In this document: one piece after another, positions 13,512-21,437 of the stretch
Numbering within the stretch: the stretch's first letter is position 1
Layout of the letters: each line of letters starts with the position of its first letter
Assembly (NCBI GenBank): GCA_002292345.1
Contig: DBBT01000093.1
Coordinates: forward strand, 37,581 to 65,554
Length of the DNA: 27,974 bases
DNA from: Opitutia bacterium UBA977
Lineage (GTDB): Bacteria; Verrucomicrobiota; Verrucomicrobiia; Opitutales; Coraliomargaritaceae
Reading direction: 5' to 3'
The notes under the pieces: model-generated
Seen by the model: only the letters and a program-made list of their open reading frames with translations
What the model was told of the DNA's origin: nothing
Databases searched by the model: none
Program-made: the position numbers and the translations under genes

Positions 13512-13602
13512 TTCAGTTTATCTGATTTAGACCGATTGAGAAGGTATGAAGGGTTTGAAAGTTGGTAGGTGGTAAGGCCGTGGATGTGATACGGTCTATT
13601 TT

Positions 13603-13682
13603 TAATCATACTCCTAATCTTGCTCTTAATTCTCCGTCCCATTCGCAGGGAATGATTAAGATAATGAGAAAGAGCAGGATTA
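13603..13682. repeat. 80-bp quasi-palindromic intergenic element with 12-bp periodic arms
   Basis: TAATCTTGCTCTT at 13615-13627 pairs with AAGAGCAGGATTA at 13670-13682 over 13 bp, with one G-T pair. Each arm is also periodic at 12 bp. Plus-strand units start with TAAT at 13603, 13615 and 13627. Minus-strand units TAATCCTGCTCT (13682-13671) and TAATCATTCCCT (13658-13647) flank a middle unit. The apex holds TCCC-ATTCGCA-GGGA. It lies in the convergent spacer between the Rrf2 gene and the SLC13 transporter. Confidence 0.6.
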
Positions 13683-13755
13683 AGTCACTCAGGGATTGGA
13701 AAGTTTGAAAATTGTGACCTTGGCACTTTTCTCCTTTCCGGATCTCATGCTCCAT

Positions 13756-13770
13756 AATGGCTACGCCATT
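13756..13770 (-). terminator. Small hairpin right after the SLC13 stop, possible terminator
   Basis: AATGGC-TAC-GCCATT is a perfect 6-bp inverted repeat that begins at the base after the minus-strand stop codon at 13771-13773. No U-tract follows on the minus strand, so it is a weak terminator candidate or a 3'-end stabiliser. Confidence 0.3.
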
Positions 13771-15588
13771 TTAAAAACTCCAAAACCTCGGCACGACGCA
13801 AACGGTCACGATAAAGCAGATGATATTCAGCGGTAGTCCGACTTTTGTGAAGTCAAAGAATCTGTAGCCACCGACACCATACACGTAAGTATTGGTTTGG
13901 TAACCAATTGGTGTTGCAAAGCTTGCAGAGGCGGCGATACATGCGCCGACCACGAGTGGACGAGGGTCGATCCCGAGAGTCGTGGCGATACTGAGTGTAA
14001 TCGGTACCATCAGCGCGATCGCGGCATTGTTTGAGAGGAACTCGGTGAAGGTCGATGTAATGATATAGACGAACGCGAGCATCATGATGCTTTGTAAATG
14101 CTCTGGGGCAAAGCCTTGTACCACACCAATCATATTCTCGGCGATTAACAGGCTGGCTCCAGTGGAGTCCATTGCTTGCCCGAGCGCGAGCATGCCGAAA
14201 ATAATCATCAAAATCCTCCACTCGACGGAAGAATAGGCATCTTTTGATTTCATGCAGCCAGTCAGCATTAAAATTGCTACGCCCAGTGTGACGGCGGCGA
14301 CGATGGGCACGATGTTGAGCGTGGCGAGTGTAACAATGGCGATGGTGATACCGATGGCGATTGGCATCTTCGCGCGGATACTGCGAGCTGGCACGCGCGG
14401 TCGATCCAGCAGGATGATTTCTTCGCTGGTGGAGAGCGAGTTGATGGCCTTGGTCGAGCCCATCATGAGCAGAGTGTCGCCGGGCTGTAGGCGTAAGCTG
14501 TCAAGTCGGTCGCGCTGATTGTGCCCTTTGCGGTGCACGGCGACGACGACCATACGAAAGCGTTGGCGAAAGTTGATCTCGCCGAGTGTCTTGCCGAGGA
14601 TGGTTGCGTGCGGGCCGACCACACCTTCGACGAGCGCACCTTCATCCATTGCGATCGTTTCTAGGCCGGCAGATATTTCACCGTGCAAGGCGATACCTTT
14701 GATCGAATGTGCTTCGGCAATCCCAGATGGGCGGCAGGCCAGCACCAGACGGTCACCAACTTCGAGTTTTGTTTGTTTTGGATCGCCTGTGATGGCCACG
14801 CCGTGACGCACGATTTCGAGTAGGCGGATGCCGCGCTCTTTTAGCATGCCGCTTTCGAGTGCGGTCTGGCCTTTTAGCTCCGATCCAGCGCGCACGAAGG
14901 CTTCGGTCATAAATTCCTTGCGCTCTTCATCGCTGAGGATCGAAGTCAGTGTCTCGCGGTGGGGAAGTAGTTTGTCGCCAAATAGAACCAGGTAGAGCGA
15001 GCCGAAAGCTAGGATCGGCAGGCCGACTGCAGCGAGCTCGAACATACCAATCGGCGCATGACCGGATTCGACTAAGATACCGCTGGCGAGCAAGTTGGTG
15101 CTGGTGCCGAGGAGCGTGCAGGTGCCACCAAAGATCGATGCGTAGGACAGCGGAATCAGTAGTTTTGAGGACGCGATCCCCATTTCGCGGGACAGTGTTA
15201 GCACGACGGGCATCAATACGATCACAACTGGCGTGTTATTGACAAATGCAGATACTGAAGCCACACCGATGACCATAATGAAGATGAAGCTCCTGTACGG
15301 GAGTTTGACTAATCGCCTTAAATAGCTGGTGATTAGGTCAATCGCACCGGTGCGTTCTAAGCATCCGCTGACAATAAACATCGCGGCAATCGTCAGGGGT
15401 GCGGAATTACCAAAGACGCCCAGTAGGTTCTCGAGTGTCGGGAGTTCTGCACTCTTGCTGATCATGCTGACGAAAATCAGCACGCCAAATACAGTAATCG
15501 CTGTCAGGTCCGCAGGGATGCGTTCCCAGATGAAACTTGTAATCGCAAAGATTAGCAGCGCAAAAACGAATAATATTTCCCAAGTCAT
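13771..15588 (-). CDS. SLC13/DASS-type anion transporter with two RCK_C domains
   Basis: Inner-membrane permease of the ion-transporter superfamily (sodium-coupled sulfate, phosphate or dicarboxylate carriers). Hydrophobic segments cover about 1-45, 60-135, 145-205 and 405-600, so some 11-12 helices in two halves. Each half carries the family's Ser-Asn signature: [10 protein letters not shown] (113-122) with [13 protein letters not shown] (155-167), and [14 protein letters not shown] (517-530) with [14 protein letters not shown] (558-571). Between the halves, residues about 225-390 form two TrkA_C/RCK_C domains, as shown by [10 protein letters not shown] (275-284) and [12 protein letters not shown] (367-378), which may bind a regulatory ligand. 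Length 605 is normal for this RCK-containing subgroup. Its ATG is 2 bp past the ctaG stop, so the two are almost surely translated from one mRNA. The substrate cannot be told from the sequence. Confidence 0.88.
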   Translation of the reverse strand: MTWEILFVFALLIFAITSFIWERIPADLTAITVFGVLIFVSMISKSAELPTLENLLGVFGNSAPLTIAAMFIVSGCLERTGAIDLITSYLRRLVKLPYRSFIFIMVIGVASVSAFVNNTPVVIVLMPVVLTLSREMGIASSKLLIPLSYASIFGGTCTLLGTSTNLLASGILVESGHAPIGMFELAAVGLPILAFGSLYLVLFGDKLLPHRETLTSILSDEERKEFMTEAFVRAGSELKGQTALESGMLKERGIRLLEIVRHGVAITGDPKQTKLEVGDRLVLACRPSGIAEAHSIKGIALHGEISAGLETIAMDEGALVEGVVGPHATILGKTLGEINFRQRFRMVVVAVHRKGHNQRDRLDSLRLQPGDTLLMMGSTKAINSLSTSEEIILLDRPRVPARSIRAKMPIAIGITIAIVTLATLNIVPIVAAVTLGVAILMLTGCMKSKDAYSSVEWRILMIIFGMLALGQAMDSTGASLLIAENMIGVVQGFAPEHLQSIMMLAFVYIITSTFTEFLSNNAAIALMVPITLSIATTLGIDPRPLVVGACIAASASFATPIGYQTNTYVYGVGGYRFFDFTKVGLPLNIICFIVTVCVVPRFWSF

Positions 15589-15590
15589 TC

Positions 15591-16412
15591 TTAACTAGAA
15601 CTTTGTGTGTTTTTATTGGCGGCTGGTGTGATCATAGGGTCATCCTGTTCTTCACTCTTCGCCCAAAAGTAGAAGGATATTGCAAGAATTGTAAGTGAAA
15701 ATCCCATATTTACCACTTTCATTATAATACCACCGAGAATTTGATCATTCAGCGGGTCGAGATCGATGATGCGAGGCGCCCAGGCGTAAGTCGGGTAGAT
15801 TGCTTCCCCGGCGAAAGTTAGGAAGGCAAACACTGGCAGTTGACCGACCATGAGTAGGAAGATCGCCAGCATTCGAATGCCATAGCTGCGGCGAGGCACC
15901 CGATTCGACAGAGTGAGGTAGGGCCAGAGCATGAGTATGCCAAGGGAAAACATCGTCCAGTGCTCTAGGACGTGGATACGTTTGTCATGTAGCGCTGCTT
16001 CGTAGAGTGCGGGAATATGCCATGCAGTATAGACGAAAGTGAACAGCAAGCCGCCACAGGCAGGGTGGGTGAGCAGGTTCATGGTTTTGCGCAACCACTC
16101 TGGCTTGAGAATCCAATCGATCAACCAAGTGGGCGTGCCGAAGATAAAAAGTACTGGGCTGAAGTAAATTAACAGCATGTGCTGTGTCATGTGTGCGCAG
16201 AACAGGAACTGTTCGCCGATCTGGTCGAGCGGCGAGCCGACTGCCAGATAGACGATGGTCAGGCCGAGGTAGAACAAGATCACTTGGCCGCGCGGAAAGT
16301 CAGTGCCGGGAGCGATGCGTTGTCGCAGTGGCCCGACTCCGAGCGCGTAGAGCCAGCCGATCATCAAGAGGGTGATCAGGAGCAGAGGTTCGGTGTGCCA
16401 GTGGAGTTGCAT
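15591..16412 (-). CDS. ctaG: Cytochrome c oxidase assembly protein, Caa3_CtaG type
   Basis: Multi-pass membrane protein of 273 residues with about seven hydrophobic helices and the histidine pattern of the Bacillus CtaG (Caa3_CtaG) family: HWHTEP at 4-9, a [10 protein letters not shown] segment near 72-81, [15 protein letters not shown] near 130-144 and HVLEHW near 147-152. B. subtilis CtaG is needed for caa3 oxidase formation, probably in CuB insertion. The name is shared with, but the protein is unrelated to, the Cox11-type CtaG of proteobacteria. It follows coxD on the same strand, but a strong terminator at 16486-16514 lies between, so it probably has its own promoter in the 16413-16485 stretch. 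The ATG start has no visible Shine-Dalgarno. SLC13 transporter starts 2 bp after its stop. Confidence 0.88.
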   Translation of the reverse strand: MQLHWHTEPLLLITLLMIGWLYALGVGPLRQRIAPGTDFPRGQVILFYLGLTIVYLAVGSPLDQIGEQFLFCAHMTQHMLLIYFSPVLFIFGTPTWLIDWILKPEWLRKTMNLLTHPACGGLLFTFVYTAWHIPALYEAALHDKRIHVLEHWTMFSLGILMLWPYLTLSNRVPRRSYGIRMLAIFLLMVGQLPVFAFLTFAGEAIYPTYAWAPRIIDLDPLNDQILGGIIMKVVNMGFSLTILAISFYFWAKSEEQDDPMITPAANKNTQSSS

Positions 16413-16455
16413 GAGTTCGGTGTCTGTGTCGGTATGCGGAGTGGCGCCTCAATCG

Positions 16456-16469
16456 CTAAGAATTCTTAG
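16456..16469. promoter_or_regulatory. Perfect 14-bp palindrome upstream of ctaG
   Basis: CTAAGAATTCTTAG, a perfect dyad 43 bp before the ctaG start and just beyond the coxD terminator. This is where a ctaG promoter would be expected, so it could be an operator. No known regulator motif is recognised. Confidence 0.35.
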
Positions 16470-16485
16470 GCTGAGTGAATGGCAG

Positions 16486-16514
16486 AAAAAAAGGACGACA
16501 ATTTCCTGTCGCCC
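16486..16514 (-). terminator. Intrinsic terminator after coxD
   Basis: On the minus strand GGGCGACA, a 6-nt loop and TGTCGTCC (one G-T pair) are followed by seven T (plus strand A-run 16486-16492). It lies 26 bp past the coxD stop and should end most cox transcripts before ctaG. Confidence 0.88.
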
Positions 16515-16540
16515 TTAGAAATCACAACTCGAGTTTGAAT

Positions 16541-16882
16541 CTAGAATGCAGAGATTGCCTCGAAATCGACAAATCCGCGATCCATAATAAACATCAGCGC
16601 GACAACCGTGCCAGATGCAATCGATAGACCGGTGCCAAAAGCGAGAGTCAAGATCAGCTTGTCATACAGCAAGTGCATGAACCATGCGATCACACTGAAA
16701 AACTTAAACAGTGAGAGGGAGACGAGTGTAGCAAAGATAAAAGTGCCATTGATCGGCAGGTAAACGAGCACCAATTCGATGCCAGTGATGGCTGCTAAGA
16801 CCAGTGCCAAATTAATGAAGGCGTGGTACTTTTGTTCTTCGCCGCTGTGGTCAGCGTGGGATGTAGAAAGCGTGTCAGACAT
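16541..16882 (-). CDS. coxD: Cytochrome c oxidase subunit IV
   Basis: Small membrane protein of 113 residues with three hydrophobic helices (about 24-45, 48-70 and 78-102), placed right after subunit III as in other bacterial aa3/caa3 operons. It matches the bacterial subunit IV (COX4_pro) plan: a polar, His-containing N-terminus, the [23 protein letters not shown] first helix region, [16 protein letters not shown] in the second and a third helix ending in FIMDRG. The subunit has no redox centre; it is thought to aid assembly or stability of subunits I and III. The start is 11 bp after the coxC stop. The gene is followed by a strong terminator. Confidence 0.85.
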   Translation of the reverse strand: MSDTLSTSHADHSGEEQKYHAFINLALVLAAITGIELVLVYLPINGTFIFATLVSLSLFKFFSVIAWFMHLLYDKLILTLAFGTGLSIASGTVVALMFIMDRGFVDFEAISAF

Positions 16883-16893
16883 GATGGACGTCC

Positions 16894-17496
16894 TTATTTA
16901 ATGAATTCGATCAGGTAGATTACAGTGAAGATGATGATCCAGACGATATCAACAAAGTGCCAGTAAAGGCCAGCGACTTCAACATCGATGGCACTTTCGT
17001 GCGGGTCCATTTTGCCCGTGTAGGAGTAGAAATACATACAGGTCAGCCAGAATACACCGATTGCGACGTGCACTCCGTGGGTGCCGGTTAACATAAAGAA
17101 TGTTGAGCCGAAGGTGCCACTGTTCAACGTGAGCCCTTCGTGGACGAATTCAGTGAACTCGAATACCTGACAACCAAGGAAGATCAGTCCGAAGAAAATC
17201 ACGCCGAGCGTGTTACGGCGGAATGACTTGATGTCGCACTTGTGCATCGCAGATACTGCGAGTGCCATCAGAAACGAACTCATCAGCAGGATGAAGGTTG
17301 AGAAAGAAGTGAGCTCTAGACTAAATAGGCTAGTGGGATCAAACGACTCTGGATATAACTTACGATATATCAGGTGCGTGGAGATCATGGTGCCGAAGAA
17401 CATGCAGTCAGAACCAAGAAACAACCACATGAGGAGTTTCTTGTTATTGACCATCAAGTTGTGATGGCTGTCGTTGTTGTGGGCGTCGTCGCTCAT
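16894..17496 (-). CDS. coxC: Cytochrome c oxidase subunit III
   Basis: Membrane subunit without cofactors that binds subunit I and supports proton uptake. The 200 residues carry five hydrophobic helices, the size of the short (five-helix) subunit III found in caa3 and quinol-type oxidases, in contrast to the seven-helix mitochondrial type. Conserved pieces are [17 protein letters not shown] (23-39), QVFEFTEF followed by HEGLT, and [12 protein letters not shown] near 133-144 with the GTHGxHV motif. The C-terminus has [17 protein letters not shown], the YWHFVDxVW signature. The first 18 residues are His/Asn rich and polar. It starts 32 bp after the coxA stop and ends 11 bp before coxD. Confidence 0.93.
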   Translation of the reverse strand: MSDDAHNNDSHHNLMVNNKKLLMWLFLGSDCMFFGTMISTHLIYRKLYPESFDPTSLFSLELTSFSTFILLMSSFLMALAVSAMHKCDIKSFRRNTLGVIFFGLIFLGCQVFEFTEFVHEGLTLNSGTFGSTFFMLTGTHGVHVAIGVFWLTCMYFYSYTGKMDPHESAIDVEVAGLYWHFVDIVWIIIFTVIYLIEFIK

Positions 17497-17528
17497 TATT
17501 TTTAAATCTTAAATACTAAAACGAATGC

Positions 17529-19508
17529 TTAAATTTCGTCTTCTTTCGGGTGGAGGTGGAAGCCGCCAGGGCCTTCAATTGCCCAAAGAGTGACGCCCAA
17601 TGCGATGGTTGCTAGTCCGCCGATCGCGACGTAGCCCATGTAGGCGACCCCAGCTTGCATCAGGCAGAGGCCTAAGCCGAGCGGTACAAATCCAAAAGAT
17701 GCGATGACTGGCATCCAAGATTGGCTGGGCATATGAATGCCGTGACTACCTTCCTCGACAAAAGTAATCTTACGGTTCTCTGCCCCATACTTATGCTCCC
17801 ATACTGCATCACGTGCTGGAATGATTGGTGTGCGCGCGAAATTGTAGCTGCGTGGTGGAGAGGTGGTTGCCCACTCAAGTGTGCGCGCATCCCATGGATC
17901 GTTACCCGCAGGTTTGCCCTTGGCTATTAGGAGAATAATATCGACCACGAATAGTAGGACGGAGAAACCAAGGATGAATGCACCGATGCTGCAGATCATA
18001 TTGTAGCCCTCCCAACCGAAGCCGGAGAGGTAAGTGTGTGTGCGGCGTGGCATGCCGATCAATCCGAGGAAGTGCATCGGGAAGAAAGTCACGTTCAGGC
18101 CGACCGTTGATAAGATCGCGACCCAGGTACTCAGTTTACCTGCCCACATTTTCCCGAGGATCTTTGGTAACCAGAAATAAATGCCACTGATGGAGGCGAG
18201 CAAGATCCCGCCAATCGCAACGTAGTGGAAGTGGGCGATCACGAAGTAACTATCTTGTTGTTGTGCGTCTGCCGGAGCTGCGGAGTGCATGATCCCTGAG
18301 AACCCTCCCATCATGAACATCCAGATAAAACCGACACTGAAAATCATCGGTGCATCGAAGCGAACACGGCCACCCCAGAGTGTGCCGATCCAGTTGAAAA
18401 TTTTCACACCCGTTGGCACGGCGATGGCCATCGTCAGCAGCGAGAAGGCTGCTGTTGCAACTTTGCCTAGGCCAGTGGTGAACATATGGTGCGACCAAAC
18501 GGCGAATCCAAGAAAGCCAATCACTGCGCCAGAGAATACCACGATCGAGTAACCAAATAATGGCTTCTTCGAGAAAGTCGGTAGCACCTCGGAGACGATT
18601 CCCATTGCTGGGAGCACGAGAATGTAAACTTCTGGGTGGCCGAAAATCCAGAACAAGTGCTGCCACAAGATCGGTTGGCCACCTTGGGCCACTTGGAAGA
18701 AGCTAGTGTCGAACACCCGGTCAAACATTAGCTGCCCCAGGGCGATGGTGATTGCAGGAAATGCGAAAACGATCAGCAGGGATACGACCAGTGTCATCCA
18801 AGTGAATACCGGCAGGCGCATCATTTTCATGCCCGGAGCACGCATATTGATGATGGTTGCGATGAAATTCATCGATGCACTCAAGGATGCGATACCTAAA
18901 ATTTGCAGGCCCATGATCCAGAAATCGGTACCGACACCAGTGAATTGGCGTTCGGTTATGGGTGCATATCCGAACCAACCCATCGCAGGGACGAAATCTT
19001 TCATACCAGCAGTCGGGCCAGACGCGGTGAACCAGCCGAGTTCGCCAAAGGCTTGCATCAACCAACTAAAATTTAACACCAGTGCGCCAGCGACGAATGC
19101 CCAAAGGCTGAAACTGTTAATTCGCGGGAAGGCCACATCGCGTGCGCCGATTTGTAGGGGCACGAGGAAATTGAAGAACGCGGCATTGAGCGGCATGATC
19201 GCGAGGAAAATCATCGTGGTGCCGTGCATCGTGAACAGCTGATTATAGCGCTCGGCGGAGACCAGGTCATTTTCCGGCACAATTAGCTGAGCGCGAATGA
19301 TCAAGGCTTCTAGGCCGCCGACCAGAAGGAAGAATAACGCCATCGCACCATACATGATGCCTATCTTTTTATGATCCACAGTGGTGAGCCAGTCGATGAT
19401 GACGCTCTTACTGTGGTCAGGTCGCATCAGGCCGAGATTACTTTTCTCGGGTTTGAGCGCGTGATCGTGCGTTGCGGGTGTGGTGGTTTCTGTCAGCGTG
19501 CTGCTCAT
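17529..19508 (-). CDS. coxA: Cytochrome c oxidase subunit I (A1-type heme-copper oxidase)
   Basis: Catalytic subunit that reduces O2 to water and pumps protons. All ligands are present: H95 (TMHGT) and H428 for low-spin heme a, H426 (HFHYVAIGG) for heme a3, and H291, H340 and H341 for CuB. GHPEVY at 290-295 supplies Y295 for the His-Tyr crosslink and E293, the D-channel glutamate of A1 enzymes. D124 in GARDVAFPR matches the D-channel entry and K369 in PTGVKIFNW matches the K-channel lysine of the Rhodobacter enzyme (shifted by 7 residues). Twelve core helices are followed by a soluble loop and two further C-terminal hydrophobic segments (about 590-650), as in many caa3 subunits I. At 659 residues it is longer than the minimal 530-560. 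It starts 9 bp after the coxB stop, in the order II-I-III-IV. Confidence 0.97.
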   Translation of the reverse strand: MSSTLTETTTPATHDHALKPEKSNLGLMRPDHSKSVIIDWLTTVDHKKIGIMYGAMALFFLLVGGLEALIIRAQLIVPENDLVSAERYNQLFTMHGTTMIFLAIMPLNAAFFNFLVPLQIGARDVAFPRINSFSLWAFVAGALVLNFSWLMQAFGELGWFTASGPTAGMKDFVPAMGWFGYAPITERQFTGVGTDFWIMGLQILGIASLSASMNFIATIINMRAPGMKMMRLPVFTWMTLVVSLLIVFAFPAITIALGQLMFDRVFDTSFFQVAQGGQPILWQHLFWIFGHPEVYILVLPAMGIVSEVLPTFSKKPLFGYSIVVFSGAVIGFLGFAVWSHHMFTTGLGKVATAAFSLLTMAIAVPTGVKIFNWIGTLWGGRVRFDAPMIFSVGFIWMFMMGGFSGIMHSAAPADAQQQDSYFVIAHFHYVAIGGILLASISGIYFWLPKILGKMWAGKLSTWVAILSTVGLNVTFFPMHFLGLIGMPRRTHTYLSGFGWEGYNMICSIGAFILGFSVLLFVVDIILLIAKGKPAGNDPWDARTLEWATTSPPRSYNFARTPIIPARDAVWEHKYGAENRKITFVEEGSHGIHMPSQSWMPVIASFGFVPLGLGLCLMQAGVAYMGYVAIGGLATIALGVTLWAIEGPGGFHLHPKEDEI

Positions 19509-19517
19509 GGTAGTGGT

Positions 19518-20807
19518 CTACTTGAGGGTTTGCAGGTAAAGGGAGATTTTGTGAATTTCGTCGTCAGTAAGCAGCTCGTCGAGTTCACCGATACCGCCGC
19601 CGTTGGCTTTCCACATTAGGTTGCCAGGTTTGACGGTGTTGGGCTCTTTGATCCACTTGAAGAAATTCGCATACTGTTGTTCGACGTCCACTGAACCGTC
19701 TTCGGCACGATGATTGAGCCAACCTGATGCGACGGACTGACGAGAGGCAAGCTTGGTCAAGTTTGGACCTGCAACGCCTACAGCGCGAGGGTTGCCGTTC
19801 ACTGCGTGGCAAGTGGCGCATTTCCCACGAGACATAAAGAGTTGGAGGCCCTCGTTGATATCGCCAGTGAGTTTATCAGGAGATTCATCGTTGGTTGCAT
19901 ACCAGTCTTCCCAGGCCATGTCGTTTGGAGCTTGGTGGCCGGTTTTGATTTCAGAGACCCACGAAGTAAATTCGTCGTCACTGACTACGGACGCACGGAA
20001 CAGCATGCGTGCATGAGAATCACCACAATACTCAGCGCACTGACCGTAGTAATAATTGTGGATTTCGTCTTGCAGATAGCTTGCGTAGGCGACGCGGAGT
20101 TCTTCGTCAGAACCAGTGGCATCAGTCTTTGCCTGCCAGTCTTCAATACTGTCGCCAGCTTGAATCCACATTCCATTTGATCGTCCGGGGATCAGATCGA
20201 CCTTACCAGCGATGCGTGGGAGCCAAAATGAGTGTATAACATCTTTGGAACGCAGCTCTAGGCGAATGGCTTTACCTGCTGGGATGATTAACTCATTGGC
20301 TGAAGTGATGCCGAGCTGCGGGTAAGCAAAGCCCCACCACCATTGATATCCTTCGACGCGGATAGTTAAAGGTTGGTCTTCTTCCGCTGCGCTGAGGCCT
20401 TCGCCTTGATACCAAGCGCCGAGTTTGCTTTCTTCAGTGACTGGAAAATCGTGAGTATACCAGATCGCACGCAGTGTCGGCACAGCGACTATTACAAGGA
20501 GTAGGATTGATGCACCAATCAGACCAATTTCGATCAGCGGGTTGCCGTGGCCTTGAACGGGTAGTGGGCGATCGTCGTCTTTGCGCTCACGAAACTTAAA
20601 CATGGCGACGATGTACACCGCGCCGACAAGTACGAAGATGAACAAACTCACCCAGACCGTTACCATGAAGAGGTCAAGTTGTGCCTCTGCAATCGGTCCC
20701 TTGGTGTCAAATGTTGACATGCGGGTATTCGTGTCGCAACCAGCCAAGAGGGCGAGTGCGATGAGCGAGGATACGAGTGCGATGAGGCCGCGGAATGAGT
20801 GCTTCAC
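19518..20807 (-). CDS. coxB: Cytochrome c oxidase subunit II with fused cytochrome c domain (caa3 type)
   Basis: Electron-entry subunit. GTG start. A lipoprotein signal ends in LLAGC (C24), so it is probably lipidated after cleavage. Two helices follow (about 45-70 and 92-115). The cupredoxin domain has H192 in VIHSFWLP and GQCAEYCGDSHARM, giving C257, E259, C261, H265 and M268 for CuA. The aromatic YQWWWGF (154-160) is the electron-transfer patch. The C-terminal cytochrome c domain has CATCH (330-334) and a likely Met ligand M398 in GNLMW. Between WIQAGD and YYYGQC (about 217-253) there are roughly 30 extra residues compared with usual subunits II. The fused heme domain lets the enzyme take electrons without a separate soluble cytochrome docking at CuA. 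First gene of the structural block. Confidence 0.96.
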   Translation of the reverse strand: MKHSFRGLIALVSSLIALALLAGCDTNTRMSTFDTKGPIAEAQLDLFMVTVWVSLFIFVLVGAVYIVAMFKFRERKDDDRPLPVQGHGNPLIEIGLIGASILLLVIVAVPTLRAIWYTHDFPVTEESKLGAWYQGEGLSAAEEDQPLTIRVEGYQWWWGFAYPQLGITSANELIIPAGKAIRLELRSKDVIHSFWLPRIAGKVDLIPGRSNGMWIQAGDSIEDWQAKTDATGSDEELRVAYASYLQDEIHNYYYGQCAEYCGDSHARMLFRASVVSDDEFTSWVSEIKTGHQAPNDMAWEDWYATNDESPDKLTGDINEGLQLFMSRGKCATCHAVNGNPRAVGVAGPNLTKLASRQSVASGWLNHRAEDGSVDVEQQYANFFKWIKEPNTVKPGNLMWKANGGGIGELDELLTDDEIHKISLYLQTLK

Positions 20808-20918
20808 AGTTAGTGAGTGGTCAATAAGTTGGAAGGAAAAAAGAGAAGGTGATTCATTGAAAAATCAGTACAAATTTAATAGATGCGCGAATGCCAGCTG
20901 ACAAGATAATCTTCGTAT

Positions 20919-20924
20919 ATTATA
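20919..20924 (-). promoter_or_regulatory. Candidate coxB -10 box
   Basis: The minus strand reads TATAAT, preceded by GATTGAT, in the 169-bp gap between the DUF420 gene and coxB. The same GATTGA-TATAAT arrangement (one base shorter) is seen at the gyrB promoter. The leader would be about 105 nt. No clear -35 is visible. Confidence 0.45.
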
Positions 20925-20976
20925 ATCAATCAGATGCCCTATTGAGCCTTATTAGAAAAGGTAATCGGGCAGTTGC

Positions 20977-21402
20977 CTAAAACCATTGATAGAGGAAGCA
21001 ATACACCAGAACACCAGTCACGGAGACGTAATACCAAATCGGGAATGTCCAGCGTGCCCAAGCCCGATGTCTCTCGCGTTTACCTTTGATTGCAAGTGTC
21101 AGCGTCGTGAGTACCAACGGCACGATTGCGATGGCCAACACGATATGCGTCACCAGCATAGTGTAGTAAAACGTACGCCATGCGCCTTCGCCTCCAAAGG
21201 GCGTATGCACCCCTTGCACGAGGTATTTGTGCAACACATAAAACACCAAAAAAACGATGGAGACGCTGAACGCACTGACCATGCAAGAGCGGTGCGCTTT
21301 TTCGCGGCCGGTTTTGATGCAAATAAATCCTGCAGTTAGGAGCACGGTTGCGCAGCCATTGAGGAGTGCGTTGACTGTTGGAAGTGATTCAGTGAAGGTC
21401 AT
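20977..21402 (-). CDS. DUF420 membrane protein, probable oxidase assembly factor
   Basis: The frame extends to 21663, but the first 87 codons overlap ctaB and look like shadow sequence. The ATG at 21402 gives MTFTESLPTVNALLNG, the normal DUF420 N-terminus, and 141 residues. Four hydrophobic helices are visible. Family features are LPTVNALLN, the FYVLHKYL segment, FYYTMLVTHIVLA and the closing TFPIWYYVSVTGVLVYCFLY. DUF420 includes CtaM of Staphylococcus, which is needed for the activity of a heme-A oxidase, so a role in assembling this caa3 enzyme is likely from family and position. It lies 35 bp after ctaB and 169 bp before coxB. Confidence 0.88.
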   Translation of the reverse strand: MTFTESLPTVNALLNGCATVLLTAGFICIKTGREKAHRSCMVSAFSVSIVFLVFYVLHKYLVQGVHTPFGGEGAWRTFYYTMLVTHIVLAIAIVPLVLTTLTLAIKGKRERHRAWARWTFPIWYYVSVTGVLVYCFLYQWF

Positions 21403-21437
21403 ATTTATGAACGATTCGCCATTGCTACAAACTTTGC

